64,000 nt of DNA from an uncultured Bacteroides sp. (GTDB taxonomy: Bacteria > Bacteroidota > Bacteroidia > Bacteroidales > Bacteroidaceae): NCBI GenBank assembly GCA_947074235.1, contig CAMTOV010000002.1, positions 21,545 to 85,544 of the forward strand. Reading direction: 5' to 3'. A model generated the notes under the pieces. It saw only the letters and a list, made by a program, of their open reading frames with translations, was not told where the DNA came from and ran no database searches. Of this stretch, positions 8,436 to 19,428 are shown piece after piece; within the stretch, counting starts at the first letter, position 1, and each line of letters begins with the position of its first letter. A program made the translations under genes and the position numbers.

Positions 8436-8708
8436 ATGAACATTAAACCATTAGCAGATAGAGTGTTGGTGCTTCCTGCTCCGGCTGAAGAAAAAACAAT
8501 TGGAGGTATTATTATTCCTGATACAGCAAAAGAAAAACCATTGAAAGGTGAAGTTGTTGCGGTAGGAAACGGTACGAAAGATGAAGAAATGGTATTGAAA
8601 GTAGGCTATATAGTGCTTTATGGCAAATATGCTGGTACTGAACTCGAAATGGAAGGTACTAAATATCTTATCATGCGTCAAAGTGATGTACTTGCAGTGT
8701 TGGGTTAA
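8436..8708 (+). CDS. groES: Co-chaperonin GroES (Cpn10)
   Basis: GroES forms the heptameric lid of the GroEL folding chamber in the cytoplasm. The 90-residue sequence begins [20 protein letters not shown] and contains the mobile-loop region ([18 protein letters not shown]) with its IIIP contact for GroEL. It ends with the [15 protein letters not shown] strand. Length is slightly under the usual 94-97 residues but nothing is missing. It lies 41 bases upstream of groEL in the standard bicistronic order. I found no CIRCE element upstream, so control by HrcA is not supported here. Confidence 0.97.
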   Translation: MNIKPLADRVLVLPAPAEEKTIGGIIIPDTAKEKPLKGEVVAVGNGTKDEEMVLKVGYIVLYGKYAGTELEMEGTKYLIMRQSDVLAVLG

Positions 8709-8743
8709 TTTATAGTATAGTTTAATTCTTAAAATAGTATTAG

Positions 8744-10387
<1,644 letters not shown>

Positions 10388-10410
10388 TAATCTGTTGATA
10401 CCATATATTA

Positions 10411-10453
10411 AATCCCGCTTTTGGAGTTATCTGAAAGCGGGATTATTTTTTTA
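10411..10453 (+). terminator. Terminator of groES-groEL
   Basis: AATCCCGCTTT pairs with AAAGCGGGATT (10434-10444) around a 12-base loop and runs into ATTTTTTT. It is a standard Rho-independent terminator 24 bases after the groEL stop. Confidence 0.9.
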
Positions 10454-10522
10454 TTACAATGTTAAAAGTAGCTGAATTGATGTTTTTTTAAGTGAATTTT
10501 ATAATAATTGAAAATTTTATGC

Positions 10523-10530
10523 TATTTTTG
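10523..10530 (+). promoter_or_regulatory. -7 element of the winged-helix gene
   Basis: TATTTTTG matches TAnnTTTG and lies 77 bases before the ATG at 10607. It would give a leader of about 70 bases. No clear -33 element was found. Confidence 0.4.
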
Positions 10531-10606
10531 ATAACAAAATAGTGCTATAGTTTGTTATTATATTGTACTGTCTCTTAAATTATACTCATCTCTAAACATT
10601 ATAATT

Positions 10607-10828
10607 ATGAATAAACATGAAATTGGAGTAAATGCAGGAATTGTTTGGAATCTTCTTAGCGATAATGCAAAATGGAGTTTCGCTAAACTGAAAAAAGCGT
10701 CTGGTTTAAACGATAAAGAACTTGCTACAGCTATAGGATGGCTTGCAAGAGAGGATAAAATTGGATTTGAACACAATGAAAAAGATGAAGTTCGAGTTTC
10801 AATGAATATAAATGTATTTATCGGTTAG
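10607..10828 (+). CDS. Small winged helix-turn-helix protein (DUF2582 type)
   Basis: This 73-residue protein resembles the DUF2582 winged-helix family that is common in Bacteroidales. Visible elements are an N-terminal helix (GVNAGIVWNLLSD), a helix-turn-helix-like pair (SFAKLKKASGLNDKELATAIGWLAREDKI) and a C-terminal beta wing (KIGFEHNEKDEVRVSMN). The fold suggests nucleic-acid binding, but no target or partner can be inferred from the context, since the gene stands alone between groEL and a convergent acetyltransferase gene. Confidence 0.8.
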   Translation: MNKHEIGVNAGIVWNLLSDNAKWSFAKLKKASGLNDKELATAIGWLAREDKIGFEHNEKDEVRVSMNINVFIG

Positions 10829-10879
10829 TAGCATTTAAAGGACTATTTGGCTTATAATAGAATAGGGGATAACGTTGTG

Positions 10880-11383
10880 TTATTCCCTATTTCTATTTTG
10901 GCTGATAATCAGTTCGTAATCTATTACATCGAGCCATCTACCAAACTTTAATCCTACTTCTTTATAATGAGATACTTGCTTGAATCCAAGCTTAGCATGA
11001 AGATGATTGCTTGCTTGATTGCCAGTGGTGATGCAAGCTATTAAGCTATGATAATCTTGCTTTTTGCAAGCTTCAATAAGTTTGTTCATTAAAACCATTC
11101 CAATACCTTTACCAATAGACTGCGGTGCAAGATAAACGGTAGTTTCTAATGTATATCTATATGCTGCACGCTCTTTCCAATGATGAGCATAACAATAACC
11201 AATGACTTGCCCTTCTTCTTCATAAACGAAATAAGGAAAACGGCTTGATAAAGTGTGAATACGATTTTGCATATCTTCAACACTAACCGGCTCGGTTTCA
11301 AAGGTAATGGTGGTATTTATCACATATTCATTATAAATATCGGCAATAGCTTGTGCATCTTGCAGTGTTACAACTCTTATCAT
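10880..11383 (-). CDS. GNAT N-acetyltransferase, phosphinothricin-acetyltransferase-like
   Basis: The 167-residue protein has the GNAT fold of the Pat/Bar subgroup. The N-terminus IRVVTLQDAQAIADIYNEYV and a motif-A acetyl-CoA loop (APQSIGKGIGMVLMNKLI, with the Q/R-x-x-G-x-G/A pattern slightly altered) are followed by NQASNHLHAKLGF and WLDVIDYEL. Chromosomal relatives acetylate amino groups of amino-acid analogues such as methionine sulfoximine, so real drug or herbicide resistance should not be assumed. It lies 5 bases downstream of the GH95 stop-side end of the minus-strand cluster (GH3-GH95-GNAT in transcription order) and may be read from the same transcript. Confidence 0.85.
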   Translation of the reverse strand: MIRVVTLQDAQAIADIYNEYVINTTITFETEPVSVEDMQNRIHTLSSRFPYFVYEEEGQVIGYCYAHHWKERAAYRYTLETTVYLAPQSIGKGIGMVLMNKLIEACKKQDYHSLIACITTGNQASNHLHAKLGFKQVSHYKEVGLKFGRWLDVIDYELIISQNRNRE

Positions 11384-11388
11384 TCTTT

Positions 11389-13851
11389 TTATTGTATAGT
11401 AAATTGATAACTCTGTCCTTTTTCTGTATCTATCTCATAAAGATAAGAAGTGGGCTGATTTGATGTATTTATAGGCGCTTTTGGAGAGATTAAAGGTTTC
11501 TTTAATCCTTGCTCTTTCAATAATATATTGTTTGACTCTTGTATTTCCGACAGAGGGCTTAGTTTCTCTCCATTATAATATAACGGAGTTGAACTGCGAA
11601 GTCTTAACAATCCTCCTAACGTAGAATCTAAAGTTACCGATTTCAATTCATTGTCATTCCATTTCATCTCATCAATTAAAAAACCTCCTCTACATCGAAT
11701 TCCTTTTATCTCTCCTTTGCTCCACACATCGGGCAGAGCAGGAAGAAGATGAATAACCCCTGCATGGCTTTGAACTAACATCTCAGCAATGCCTGCAGCA
11801 CAGCCGAAGTTCCCATCTATCTGAAACGGAGGGTGTGCATCGAATAGGTTTGGATAAGTTCCACCATTTTGACCTGTTTCTTCTATTGTAGGAGTTATTT
11901 GATCGGTTATAAGTTTGTAGGCATGATTCCCATCGAGCAATCGTGCCCATAAACAAACTTTCCATCCCATAGACCAACCAGTAGAATGATCGCCTCGTGC
12001 TTCTAAAGAACGCTTTGCTGCTTCCATTAAAATAGGCGTATCTAGTGTGATTTGTCGGCCAGGATATAAACCCCATAGGTGTGATATGTGTCTATGTCGA
12101 TCATTAGGATTGTCCCAATCCTCCATCCACTCTTGTAGTTGTCCCCATCTGCCTATCTGCATGGGTGCTAACTGGTTTACTACCGATTGTAAGCTATCAA
12201 TAAATAGTGGAGATTCATTCATTAATTGAGCAGCTTGTATTGTATTTCTAAATAAATCATCAATCATTTGATTATCCATGGTTGCCCCCGCTACTACCAC
12301 AAAATCACGTTTCCCATTGACAGTTGGTTTATTTTCGGGAGAATACGAAGGAGAAGCTACCAACCAATTGTTTTGCGGCTCCTTCACAAGGAAGTCAAGG
12401 TAAAACTCACATGCACCTCGCATCAATGGATACACTTCTGTTAGGTAATCTTTATCGCCCGAGAATAAAAATCTATCCCATAAATGCTGACTAAACCAAG
12501 CATTGCAAGTGGGCCAAATTCCCCACGCGGCACCATCTACTGATCCAGTAGATCGCCAGATGTCTGTGTTGTGGTGCAATGCCCATCCACGACATCCATA
12601 CATTTCGGCAGTTTGTTTGCCTTGTTCGGCTGTTTCTTTTATCAATTGCAAAAAAGGCTCATGCATTTCGGGGAGGTTAGTTATCTCTGCCGGCCAATAG
12701 TTCATTTCTACATTGATATCGGTAGTGTATTTTCCATCCCAAGGAGCTAGTAGTTTATAGTTCCAAATGCCTTGTAGGTTGGCAGCTTGTCCGCCGGGTT
12801 GCGAACTGCAAATCAATAGATAGCGACCAAATTGAAAATACAAAGTAGCCATTTGCGGATCGAAAGTAGATTGGAACTCTTCCACACGAACATCAGTTGG
12901 TTTCAAAGCTTGTTCATTGCTTCCCAAATCGAGCGACACACGATTGAATAAATTGGTATAATATTGCGTGTGTGCAATCTTCGTCTTTTGATAGTTCTTG
13001 CTCGTTTTTTGTAGATATTCTCGAGCTTTCTTTTGCGAGTCGCCCGAAATATCTTTATAATTTATAAAATTAGTACCAGCCGAAACGTAAATAGTGGCGC
13101 TATTTGCTCCAGATAGATGCAATACGGAATCTCCGTCGGTAGTTAGCTTGCCACCTTGATGGTCTATACGCGTTAAAGTAGTAAAACGAATCTTGCCCTC
13201 TATGCCTTCATGATTGCTAGCTTTGCCATCTAACTGCAATTCCTTTTGTGATGTTATACTTTGTGTTATGTCATTTTTATAAGGGGTAGTATAACTTGCC
13301 TTAAAGGATATTTCTCCTTTTTTGTCGGCTGTTAGGCGAATGATAAGTACATCATCAGAAAAAGACGTGAAGACTTCTCGAGTATAATTTACCCCATTGG
13401 CTGTGAAGCGAGTAGTAGCAATTGCATTTTCAATATTCAAATCACGATAATAGTTAGTGTACTTATCAATTTCATCAAAATCGAGATGTAATGAGCCGAT
13501 GGTTTGATAAGGCATACCATTGCCAGATGTAGAACTAATAGCCTCGCCACATAATTTTTGCGCCTCCATATTTTTTCCTTCAAATATCAGTTGACGAATC
13601 TCTGAAAGTGCATCTTTAGCTTTCGGATTGGTATTGTTGTGAGGCGATCCTCCCCAAATTGTTTCTTCGTTAAGTTGAATCTCCTCATGAATGGGATTGC
13701 CATACACCATTGCGCCTAGTCGTCCATTGCCTAATGGTAGTGCTTCAACCCACTTTTCGGCAGGTTGATTATACCATAGCTTTAACTCAGTAACTTGTGC
13801 TTGTACTATTAGCGTGGTCAATAAGAAAACAAATGCAATTATTCTTTTCAT
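11389..13851 (-). CDS. GH95 glycoside hydrolase, alpha-L-fucosidase or alpha-L-galactosidase
   Basis: This is an inverting exo-glycosidase that removes terminal alpha-L-fucose or alpha-L-galactose from plant or host glycans. The 820-residue protein has a Sec signal (MKRIIAFVFLLTTLIVQAQ). The GH95 N-terminal domain (LPLGNGRLGAMVYG, IQLNEETIWGGSP) is followed by an (alpha/alpha)6 catalytic domain. SYSPEN near residue 500 should hold the general acid, and the segment YTTDINVEMNYW near residue 378 aligns with the water-activating asparagine pair. The first of those positions looks like Asp rather than Asn, which could affect specificity. It is paired with GH3 (13-base gap). Periplasmic location is likely, as no lipobox is seen. 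Confidence 0.88.
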   Translation of the reverse strand: MKRIIAFVFLLTTLIVQAQVTELKLWYNQPAEKWVEALPLGNGRLGAMVYGNPIHEEIQLNEETIWGGSPHNNTNPKAKDALSEIRQLIFEGKNMEAQKLCGEAISSTSGNGMPYQTIGSLHLDFDEIDKYTNYYRDLNIENAIATTRFTANGVNYTREVFTSFSDDVLIIRLTADKKGEISFKASYTTPYKNDITQSITSQKELQLDGKASNHEGIEGKIRFTTLTRIDHQGGKLTTDGDSVLHLSGANSATIYVSAGTNFINYKDISGDSQKKAREYLQKTSKNYQKTKIAHTQYYTNLFNRVSLDLGSNEQALKPTDVRVEEFQSTFDPQMATLYFQFGRYLLICSSQPGGQAANLQGIWNYKLLAPWDGKYTTDINVEMNYWPAEITNLPEMHEPFLQLIKETAEQGKQTAEMYGCRGWALHHNTDIWRSTGSVDGAAWGIWPTCNAWFSQHLWDRFLFSGDKDYLTEVYPLMRGACEFYLDFLVKEPQNNWLVASPSYSPENKPTVNGKRDFVVVAGATMDNQMIDDLFRNTIQAAQLMNESPLFIDSLQSVVNQLAPMQIGRWGQLQEWMEDWDNPNDRHRHISHLWGLYPGRQITLDTPILMEAAKRSLEARGDHSTGWSMGWKVCLWARLLDGNHAYKLITDQITPTIEETGQNGGTYPNLFDAHPPFQIDGNFGCAAGIAEMLVQSHAGVIHLLPALPDVWSKGEIKGIRCRGGFLIDEMKWNDNELKSVTLDSTLGGLLRLRSSTPLYYNGEKLSPLSEIQESNNILLKEQGLKKPLISPKAPINTSNQPTSYLYEIDTEKGQSYQFTIQ

Positions 13852-13864
13852 ATGATTACTTATT

Positions 13865-16471
13865 TTAATCTACTAGAATTGTTATGCTCTTTAGATCTTC
13901 ATTTCTAGAACTACAACCATATAATATTTCATATTCTCCAGGAATGGTGCGCATGGTGTTTGACTGTGTATCAAACCAGTCGAAATCTTTGTACGAAAGA
14001 GGAATCGATATAGATTGTTTCTCGCCCTTTTTGAGAGAAACACGTTTAAAGCTTCTTAGTGCTTTTGTAGGCCCTTCTTTATCGCCACTTCGTTTTAGAT
14101 AGATTTGCACAATCTCATCTCCATCCATGTTGCCAGTGTTGCTGATAGGTAGGATCATCTCAACAGTATCATCAACATTTATCGAGTTTTGTGTAAGTGT
14201 TGCATAGTCATAGGCAAACTGAGTATAACTCAATCCGTATCCAAATGGGAATAGAGGCTCCTCAGTCATATAACGATAAGTGCGTCCTTTCATCGAGTAA
14301 TCTTCAAAATCGGGTAGTTGATTGGTGTTCTTATAAAATGTTACCGGAAGTCTACCTGCTGGATTATAATCTCCAAACAATACTTCGGCTACAGCTTGAC
14401 CACCAGCTTGTCCTGGATACCAAGCTTGTAAAATAGCATCACAACTTTTAGTTTCGGGTTCTAATGCCATAGCCGATCCTGAGTAATTTACTAATACAAC
14501 TTTCTTTCCAGCCTGTTTAAGTGCTGCAAGTATCTCTCTTTGTATGGCAGGAAGCTCTATATTGGTGCGGTCACCTCCTTTAAAACCTGTTGCATTAACT
14601 GGCATCTCTTCACCTTCTAATAGGGGAGATATACCTCCGGCAAACACCACAACGTCGGCATCTTGTATATCATTAAGTAATGATTGCATATTGAATGGCA
14701 TCTCTTTTACTAAATCAAATTTAAGATACGAGTCATTACGTTTTGATGTATATAATAACTCAATATCATATTTCTCGCCAGCCTTAGCTTGTAGTGTATA
14801 TAGGTTTTGTGGGTTTTTAATATTTGTTTTATCCACTACTTCTTTCCCATTTATCAAAATTCTAATGTTTTCATTAGTCTGAACTCTAAAAATTGCTACG
14901 CAATTATTGGTTGGAGCAAATGTTGTTTGATATTTACCGCTGAAGTTAGTTAAGTTTACCCCAGCTGCAAAGGTAGTAGCGCCTAGCACATTAAACTGAA
15001 AAGGTGTATTGATTTGAAGATTAGCTGCTGCTTCACCTTCAAATTCTCTATTATTCCAATAGGTTGCATTAAATCCAGATAGCTTATTGCTACTACATTG
15101 ATTGAATAGGCTCTCGAAAGTAATTCCATCGGTAGGGCCGCATGCTGTAGTAAATGTTAACTGAGATTCGGGTAGATATTCCTTCATTGCCGATAATAAT
15201 GTAGAGGTTTTAGAAGGAAAACCATTGTAATTGGCCCACTGCATTACAGAGTCATTTGCGTTAGGACCAATCAACGCTACCTTGGTTTTTCTACTCAATG
15301 GCAATACTTGATTGTTGTTTTGCAATAACGTCATTGTCTGACGCGCCATTTCTAGAGCCAATGCTTGATGGGCTTCACAATCTACTACGTTATAGGGTAT
15401 TTGCCAAGGATACTCTTCTTCCATTTCACCCAATTCAAATCTAGCTTTAAGCAAGCGTTTCAACGATACATTAATTTGTTCTTCATCAATATACCCAGCT
15501 TTTACCGCATCCGTTAGTTTGCGATAATCTCCACCACACTCCAAGTCTGTGCCACTAAGCACAGCATCGGCCGATGCATGCGCAGCATCTTTGTGAGTAA
15601 GGTGTCGCTTTTCTCTCCAAAAGTCGCTAATAGCACCGCAATCTGATACAACAATACCATCAAACCCCCATTCATCGCGCAAGATTTGAGTAAGCAGACG
15701 TTTGCTTCCACAACACGGTTCGCCTTCGTAGCGATTGTATGCACACATCACCTCTTTTACATTGCCCTCTTGCACCAACACTTTAAAGGCTGGCAAGTAA
15801 GTTTCCCACAAATCGCGTGGGTCAATATCTTTGGCATCAAAACTATGGCGATTCCATTCAGGGCCTGAATGAACCGCATAATGTTTGGCACAAGCATGTA
15901 ATTTGTTATACTTAGCAGAGTCGGGACCTTGCAAACCATTAACAACTACCAGTCCCATTTGAGTTGTCAAGTATGGGTCTTCGCCGTATGTTTCTTGGCC
16001 TCGTCCCCAGCGTGGATCGCGAAATATATTGATGTTGGGTGTCCACATTGTCAGTCCTTGATAGCGTTTATACTCACCACGACTATTGAAGTCTCGATTC
16101 TTTGCTCGTGCTTCGTCCGAAACCACATTAAATACTTCATATAATAATGAATCGTTGAAAGATGCAGCCATCCCGATAGTTTGAGGAAAGACTGTGGCCA
16201 ATCCCGCACGAGCTACCCCATGCAAAGCTTCGTTCCACCACTCATAGGGCTTAACTCCTAAACGAGGGATGGCAGGTGAGTTATTTTGCATCAATGATAC
16301 TTTTTCTTCCAAAGTAAGTCTATGCATTAAATCTTCGGCACGTTCTTCGGCACTCAATGTAGAGTCTTGATAAGGCAACTGTGCAGCGAGATTACTAAAG
16401 GTAGAAAAGGTAAAAAAGCAAATGCAGGCTTTAAGGCAAAGTCTGCTTGATAAATGGAGAAGTGTTTTCAT
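13865..16471 (-). CDS. GH3 beta-glycosidase with inserted PA14 domain, probable beta-xylosidase or beta-glucosidase
   Basis: This is a retaining exo-beta-glycosidase. The 868-residue protein has a signal peptide ending FSNLAAQ and the GH3 N-terminal barrel (YEWWNEALHGVA, DPRWGRGQETYGEDP). The nucleophile aspartate lies in GIVVSDCGAISDF near residue 275. A PA14 module follows at roughly 467-590 (FNATYWNNREFEGE onward), then the second GH3 domain (GGDRTNIELPAIQ) and a C-terminal fibronectin-like domain. The YEWWNEALHG start is typical of bacterial beta-xylosidases, but PA14-containing GH3 enzymes also include beta-glucosidases, so the substrate is open. It is first in the GH3-GH95 unit and divergent from GH28. 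Confidence 0.88.
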   Translation of the reverse strand: MKTLLHLSSRLCLKACICFFTFSTFSNLAAQLPYQDSTLSAEERAEDLMHRLTLEEKVSLMQNNSPAIPRLGVKPYEWWNEALHGVARAGLATVFPQTIGMAASFNDSLLYEVFNVVSDEARAKNRDFNSRGEYKRYQGLTMWTPNINIFRDPRWGRGQETYGEDPYLTTQMGLVVVNGLQGPDSAKYNKLHACAKHYAVHSGPEWNRHSFDAKDIDPRDLWETYLPAFKVLVQEGNVKEVMCAYNRYEGEPCCGSKRLLTQILRDEWGFDGIVVSDCGAISDFWREKRHLTHKDAAHASADAVLSGTDLECGGDYRKLTDAVKAGYIDEEQINVSLKRLLKARFELGEMEEEYPWQIPYNVVDCEAHQALALEMARQTMTLLQNNNQVLPLSRKTKVALIGPNANDSVMQWANYNGFPSKTSTLLSAMKEYLPESQLTFTTACGPTDGITFESLFNQCSSNKLSGFNATYWNNREFEGEAAANLQINTPFQFNVLGATTFAAGVNLTNFSGKYQTTFAPTNNCVAIFRVQTNENIRILINGKEVVDKTNIKNPQNLYTLQAKAGEKYDIELLYTSKRNDSYLKFDLVKEMPFNMQSLLNDIQDADVVVFAGGISPLLEGEEMPVNATGFKGGDRTNIELPAIQREILAALKQAGKKVVLVNYSGSAMALEPETKSCDAILQAWYPGQAGGQAVAEVLFGDYNPAGRLPVTFYKNTNQLPDFEDYSMKGRTYRYMTEEPLFPFGYGLSYTQFAYDYATLTQNSINVDDTVEMILPISNTGNMDGDEIVQIYLKRSGDKEGPTKALRSFKRVSLKKGEKQSISIPLSYKDFDWFDTQSNTMRTIPGEYEILYGCSSRNEDLKSITILVD

Positions 16472-16724
16472 GGTTAGGAATTTGTCTTTTCAGCATTATT
16501 ATTCTTATGTGCAATATTACAATTATTTTGTTAATTTTCGTGGTAAATATTGATAGAAATTGGTGAAGATGTGATAGTTGTGTTGTAATTATTGTTAGTG
16601 GAAATATTGATTATGCAAATAATTGGTATGTTATTTTATGAAATTACATGCTTTTGCACACTTTTTCCACCTATTGCATGATATACTTTCTCAGATATTA
16701 GCCATATTATAATGAAAGAAAATT

Positions 16725-16732
16725 TATTTTTG
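16725..16732 (+). promoter_or_regulatory. -7 element of the GH28 gene
   Basis: TATTTTTG matches TAnnTTTG, 38 bases before the GH28 ATG, inside the 298-base divergent gap 16472-16769. I saw no matching element for the GH3 gene on the other strand. Confidence 0.45.
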
Positions 16733-16769
16733 TGAAATCTAATTTTAACTAATATACTTAAAAACAAAA

Positions 16770-18299
16770 ATGAAACGTTTATTTGCTTATTTCATAGCAT
16801 TGCTATGTGTGTCGGTTAGTGCATCGGCGCGTATATTTGATATGCAGCAATTAGGTGCTGATACGACAGGTAAAACTATTTGCACTGAATTGATTAATAA
16901 AGCTATCGAACAAGCATCGTCTGAGGGTGGGGATACTATCTATTTCCCGGCAGGAACCTATCTTACCGGTGCTATACAGATGAAGAGTAATATCACACTT
17001 CACTTAGAGTCGGGCTCAGTACTTCGCTTTTCCGATGTGTTTGAAGATTATCTTCCTTTTGTGAAAGTTCGCTGGGAAGGTGTGGTAATGAATGGACTTT
17101 CACCACTTATCCATGCCGAAAATGCTGATAATATCACGATTACCGGTCGCGGTACATTAGATGGTAATGGATTTAAATGGTGGGAATGGTTGAGAGAAAC
17201 TCGTTCGCAGCTGAGCGCTAATAATGGCACATTGCCACAATTGAGCAAAATACAGCAAATGTGGACCGAAGCTAACAAAGATTTAAAGGTTTCTGAGTAT
17301 TATCAACCGACTATCGAAAGACGTATGTTTCGTCCTCCGTTCATTCAGTTTTTTGAGTGTACCAATATCGTTATTGAGAATGTAAAGATAATCAATTCAC
17401 CCTTCTGGACTATCAATCCCGAATTCTGTGACAATATTGTTATTAGTGGCGTGACTATTAATAATCCGGGTAGAGATCCTAAAGGACCTAACACGGATGG
17501 TATCAACCCATCTTCGTGCACCAATGTGCGTATCTCAGATTGTTTTATCAGTGTGGGCGACGATTGCATCACTATCAAATCGGGTAGAGATGAACAAGGT
17601 CGTGAATATGGTAGACCTTGTGAGAATCTTACCATTACAAACTGTGTGATGCTTTCGGGCCATGGTGGGGTAGTTATTGGTAGTGAGATGTCGGGTAGTG
17701 TAAGACGTGTAACTATCTCTAATTGTGTATTCGATGGTACAGATGCAGGTATTCGCCTAAAAGCATCTCGTGGCCGTGGCGGTGTGGTAGAAGATATCCG
17801 CGTAAATAATATAGTGATGCGCGATATTCAAAAGAATGCCTTTATCTTCGACCTGTTTTATGATAAAACATCGGTTGTTGAACCGGTTTCAGAGCGCACG
17901 CCCATCTTCCGCAATATTCATTTGAGCAATATTACAGGTAAGGAAATTGCCAAGATTGGTTACATCAGTGGAATTGAAGAGATGCCGATTGAAGAGATTT
18001 CGTTTACTAATATCAATATGGTAGCTGATAAAGGCTTCTCTGCAGAAACAGCAGTGAATCTTCGTTTCAACAATGTTGATTTTGCTGTAAAACAAGGCCC
18101 TTCTTTCTTCTTCAAAGATTGTAAAGAGGTGGTGCTGAACGATGTTCGATCTAAATCTCCTATACCAGGACAACCGGTAGTGGTGATGGAACAGGTGCAA
18201 GATGCGCTGCTCAACAACTGTTTTCAGATGAAAACATTGCCTGACTTTTTGCAAGAAACCAACTCTAGTGTGATGAAAATGATGAGTGGCACTTGGTAA
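16770..18299 (+). CDS. GH28 family glycoside hydrolase (polygalacturonase-like)
   Basis: This inverting hydrolase has a right-handed beta-helix fold. GH28 members cut galacturonan, rhamnogalacturonan or xylogalacturonan, or release terminal galacturonic acid. The 509-residue protein has a signal peptide (MKRLFAYFIALLCVSVSASA). All four GH28 motifs are present: NTDG near residue 241, GDDC near 264 (catalytic aspartates), GHGG near 297, and R-L-K near 329. The long N-terminal half and lack of other modules suggest an exo-acting periplasmic enzyme, but this is inference. It diverges from GH3-GH95. Together the three could trim side chains of a pectic or complex plant glycan. Confidence 0.9.
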   Translation: MKRLFAYFIALLCVSVSASARIFDMQQLGADTTGKTICTELINKAIEQASSEGGDTIYFPAGTYLTGAIQMKSNITLHLESGSVLRFSDVFEDYLPFVKVRWEGVVMNGLSPLIHAENADNITITGRGTLDGNGFKWWEWLRETRSQLSANNGTLPQLSKIQQMWTEANKDLKVSEYYQPTIERRMFRPPFIQFFECTNIVIENVKIINSPFWTINPEFCDNIVISGVTINNPGRDPKGPNTDGINPSSCTNVRISDCFISVGDDCITIKSGRDEQGREYGRPCENLTITNCVMLSGHGGVVIGSEMSGSVRRVTISNCVFDGTDAGIRLKASRGRGGVVEDIRVNNIVMRDIQKNAFIFDLFYDKTSVVEPVSERTPIFRNIHLSNITGKEIAKIGYISGIEEMPIEEISFTNINMVADKGFSAETAVNLRFNNVDFAVKQGPSFFFKDCKEVVLNDVRSKSPIPGQPVVVMEQVQDALLNNCFQMKTLPDFLQETNSSVMKMMSGTW

Positions 18300-18323
18300 T
18301 TTTACCTTCGTGTTATAAATATT

Positions 18324-18359
18324 AATGCGCCCTATTCACAATGTTGAGTAGGGCGCATT
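18324..18359 (+). terminator. Terminator of GH28
   Basis: AATGCGCCCTA pairs perfectly with TAGGGCGCATT (11 bp) around a 14-base loop, followed by a T-rich stretch TGTTGTTTT. Confidence 0.8.
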
Positions 18360-18531
18360 GTTGTTTTGTAAAGTGCTGATATTCAATAGTGCTTTGTTCG
18401 GTTTTAAAACTATATCATTTTACGTTGTATTCCTTTACATTCTACAGATAGAATGCTTCATTTATCATGTATAAATGTAACAGTTTATAATGCGATTATT
18501 ATATGTAGTATAAATTTTAGTTTAAATAAAA

Positions 18532-18562
18532 AAAGCTCCAATGTTTAAAACACTGGAGCTTT
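18532..18562 (-). terminator. Terminator of nagB
   Basis: AAAGCTCCA and TGGAGCTTT form a 9-bp stem. On the minus strand the hairpin is followed by a run of T residues (complement of the AAATAAAAAAA stretch at 18524-18534). It ends the fprA-nagB transcripts. Confidence 0.75.
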
Positions 18563-18584
18563 CTATTTAGTATTGTAAATAGAA

Positions 18585-19397
18585 TTACTGAATCAACTTT
18601 TCAGCATCTAAAAAGTCTGCTTCAATATCTTTGAAATAACGATAAGTACCTACTTTGATTTCGGCAGTTGCAGCATCATCGCAAACAATGATTCCTTTTT
18701 CATGCATTTGCAATGCACTGATTGTCCACATTTGAGTGATAGAACCTTCTACGGCATGGCGCAAAGCACGTGCTTTGTTGTGTCCATTTACGATAATCAT
18801 TACCTCTTTGGCAGATAAAACAGTTCCAACACCTACAGTCAATGCTGTTTTGGGAACTTTGTTGATGTCATTGTCAAAGAAGCGAGAGTTAGCGATGATT
18901 GTATCTGTTGTCAATGTTTTTTGACGAGTACGAGATGATAAAGAAGATCCCGGTTCGTTGAAAGCGATGTGCCCATCGGGACCAATACCACCCATGAATA
19001 AGTCGATACCACCATAGAATTTAATTTTATCTTCGTAACGTTCACATTCTGCATCAAGATCGGCAGCATTTCCGTTAAGAATATTTGTATTTTCTGGTTT
19101 AATATCAATATGGCCAAAGAAATTGTTCCACATGAATGAATAATAACTCTCCGGATGGTTTTGTGGAAGACCCACATATTCGTCCATATTGAAAGTTACC
19201 ACATTGGCGAAAGAAACAATTCCTTTTTTGTTAAGTTCGATAAGCTCTTTGTACATGCCTAGTGGTGAAGAACCGGTAGGACATCCCAAAACAAAAGGTT
19301 TTTCAGGTGTTGGTGCTGCTTGTTTAATCTTAGCAGCCACATAGTGTGCAGCCCACTTAGATATAGCTTGATAGTCAGGTTGAATGATTAATCTCAT
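18585..19397 (-). CDS. nagB: Glucosamine-6-phosphate deaminase
   Basis: NagB converts glucosamine-6-phosphate to fructose-6-phosphate and ammonia, feeding amino sugars into glycolysis. The 270-residue protein has the expected N-terminus ([17 protein letters not shown]), the phosphate-binding [13 protein letters not shown] loop and the [11 protein letters not shown] segment carrying the enolization base. The [17 protein letters not shown] loop contains the ring-opening histidine. Length and motifs are those of E. coli NagB. It starts 32 bases after the fprA stop on the same strand, so it may share that transcript, although the functions are unrelated. No nagA or transporter is adjacent. Confidence 0.96.
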   Translation of the reverse strand: MRLIIQPDYQAISKWAAHYVAAKIKQAAPTPEKPFVLGCPTGSSPLGMYKELIELNKKGIVSFANVVTFNMDEYVGLPQNHPESYYSFMWNNFFGHIDIKPENTNILNGNAADLDAECERYEDKIKFYGGIDLFMGGIGPDGHIAFNEPGSSLSSRTRQKTLTTDTIIANSRFFDNDINKVPKTALTVGVGTVLSAKEVMIIVNGHNKARALRHAVEGSITQMWTISALQMHEKGIIVCDDAATAEIKVGTYRYFKDIEADFLDAEKLIQ

Positions 19398-19428
19398 AAT
19401 GTTGATTATTTATAGGGGGTTAGTAATG

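Noticed and set aside
10880-11383. Herbicide or antibiotic resistance by the Pat-like acetyltransferase
   Set aside because: Chromosomal GNAT proteins of this subgroup are widespread and mostly have housekeeping or detoxifying roles; there is no resistance context or mobile element.
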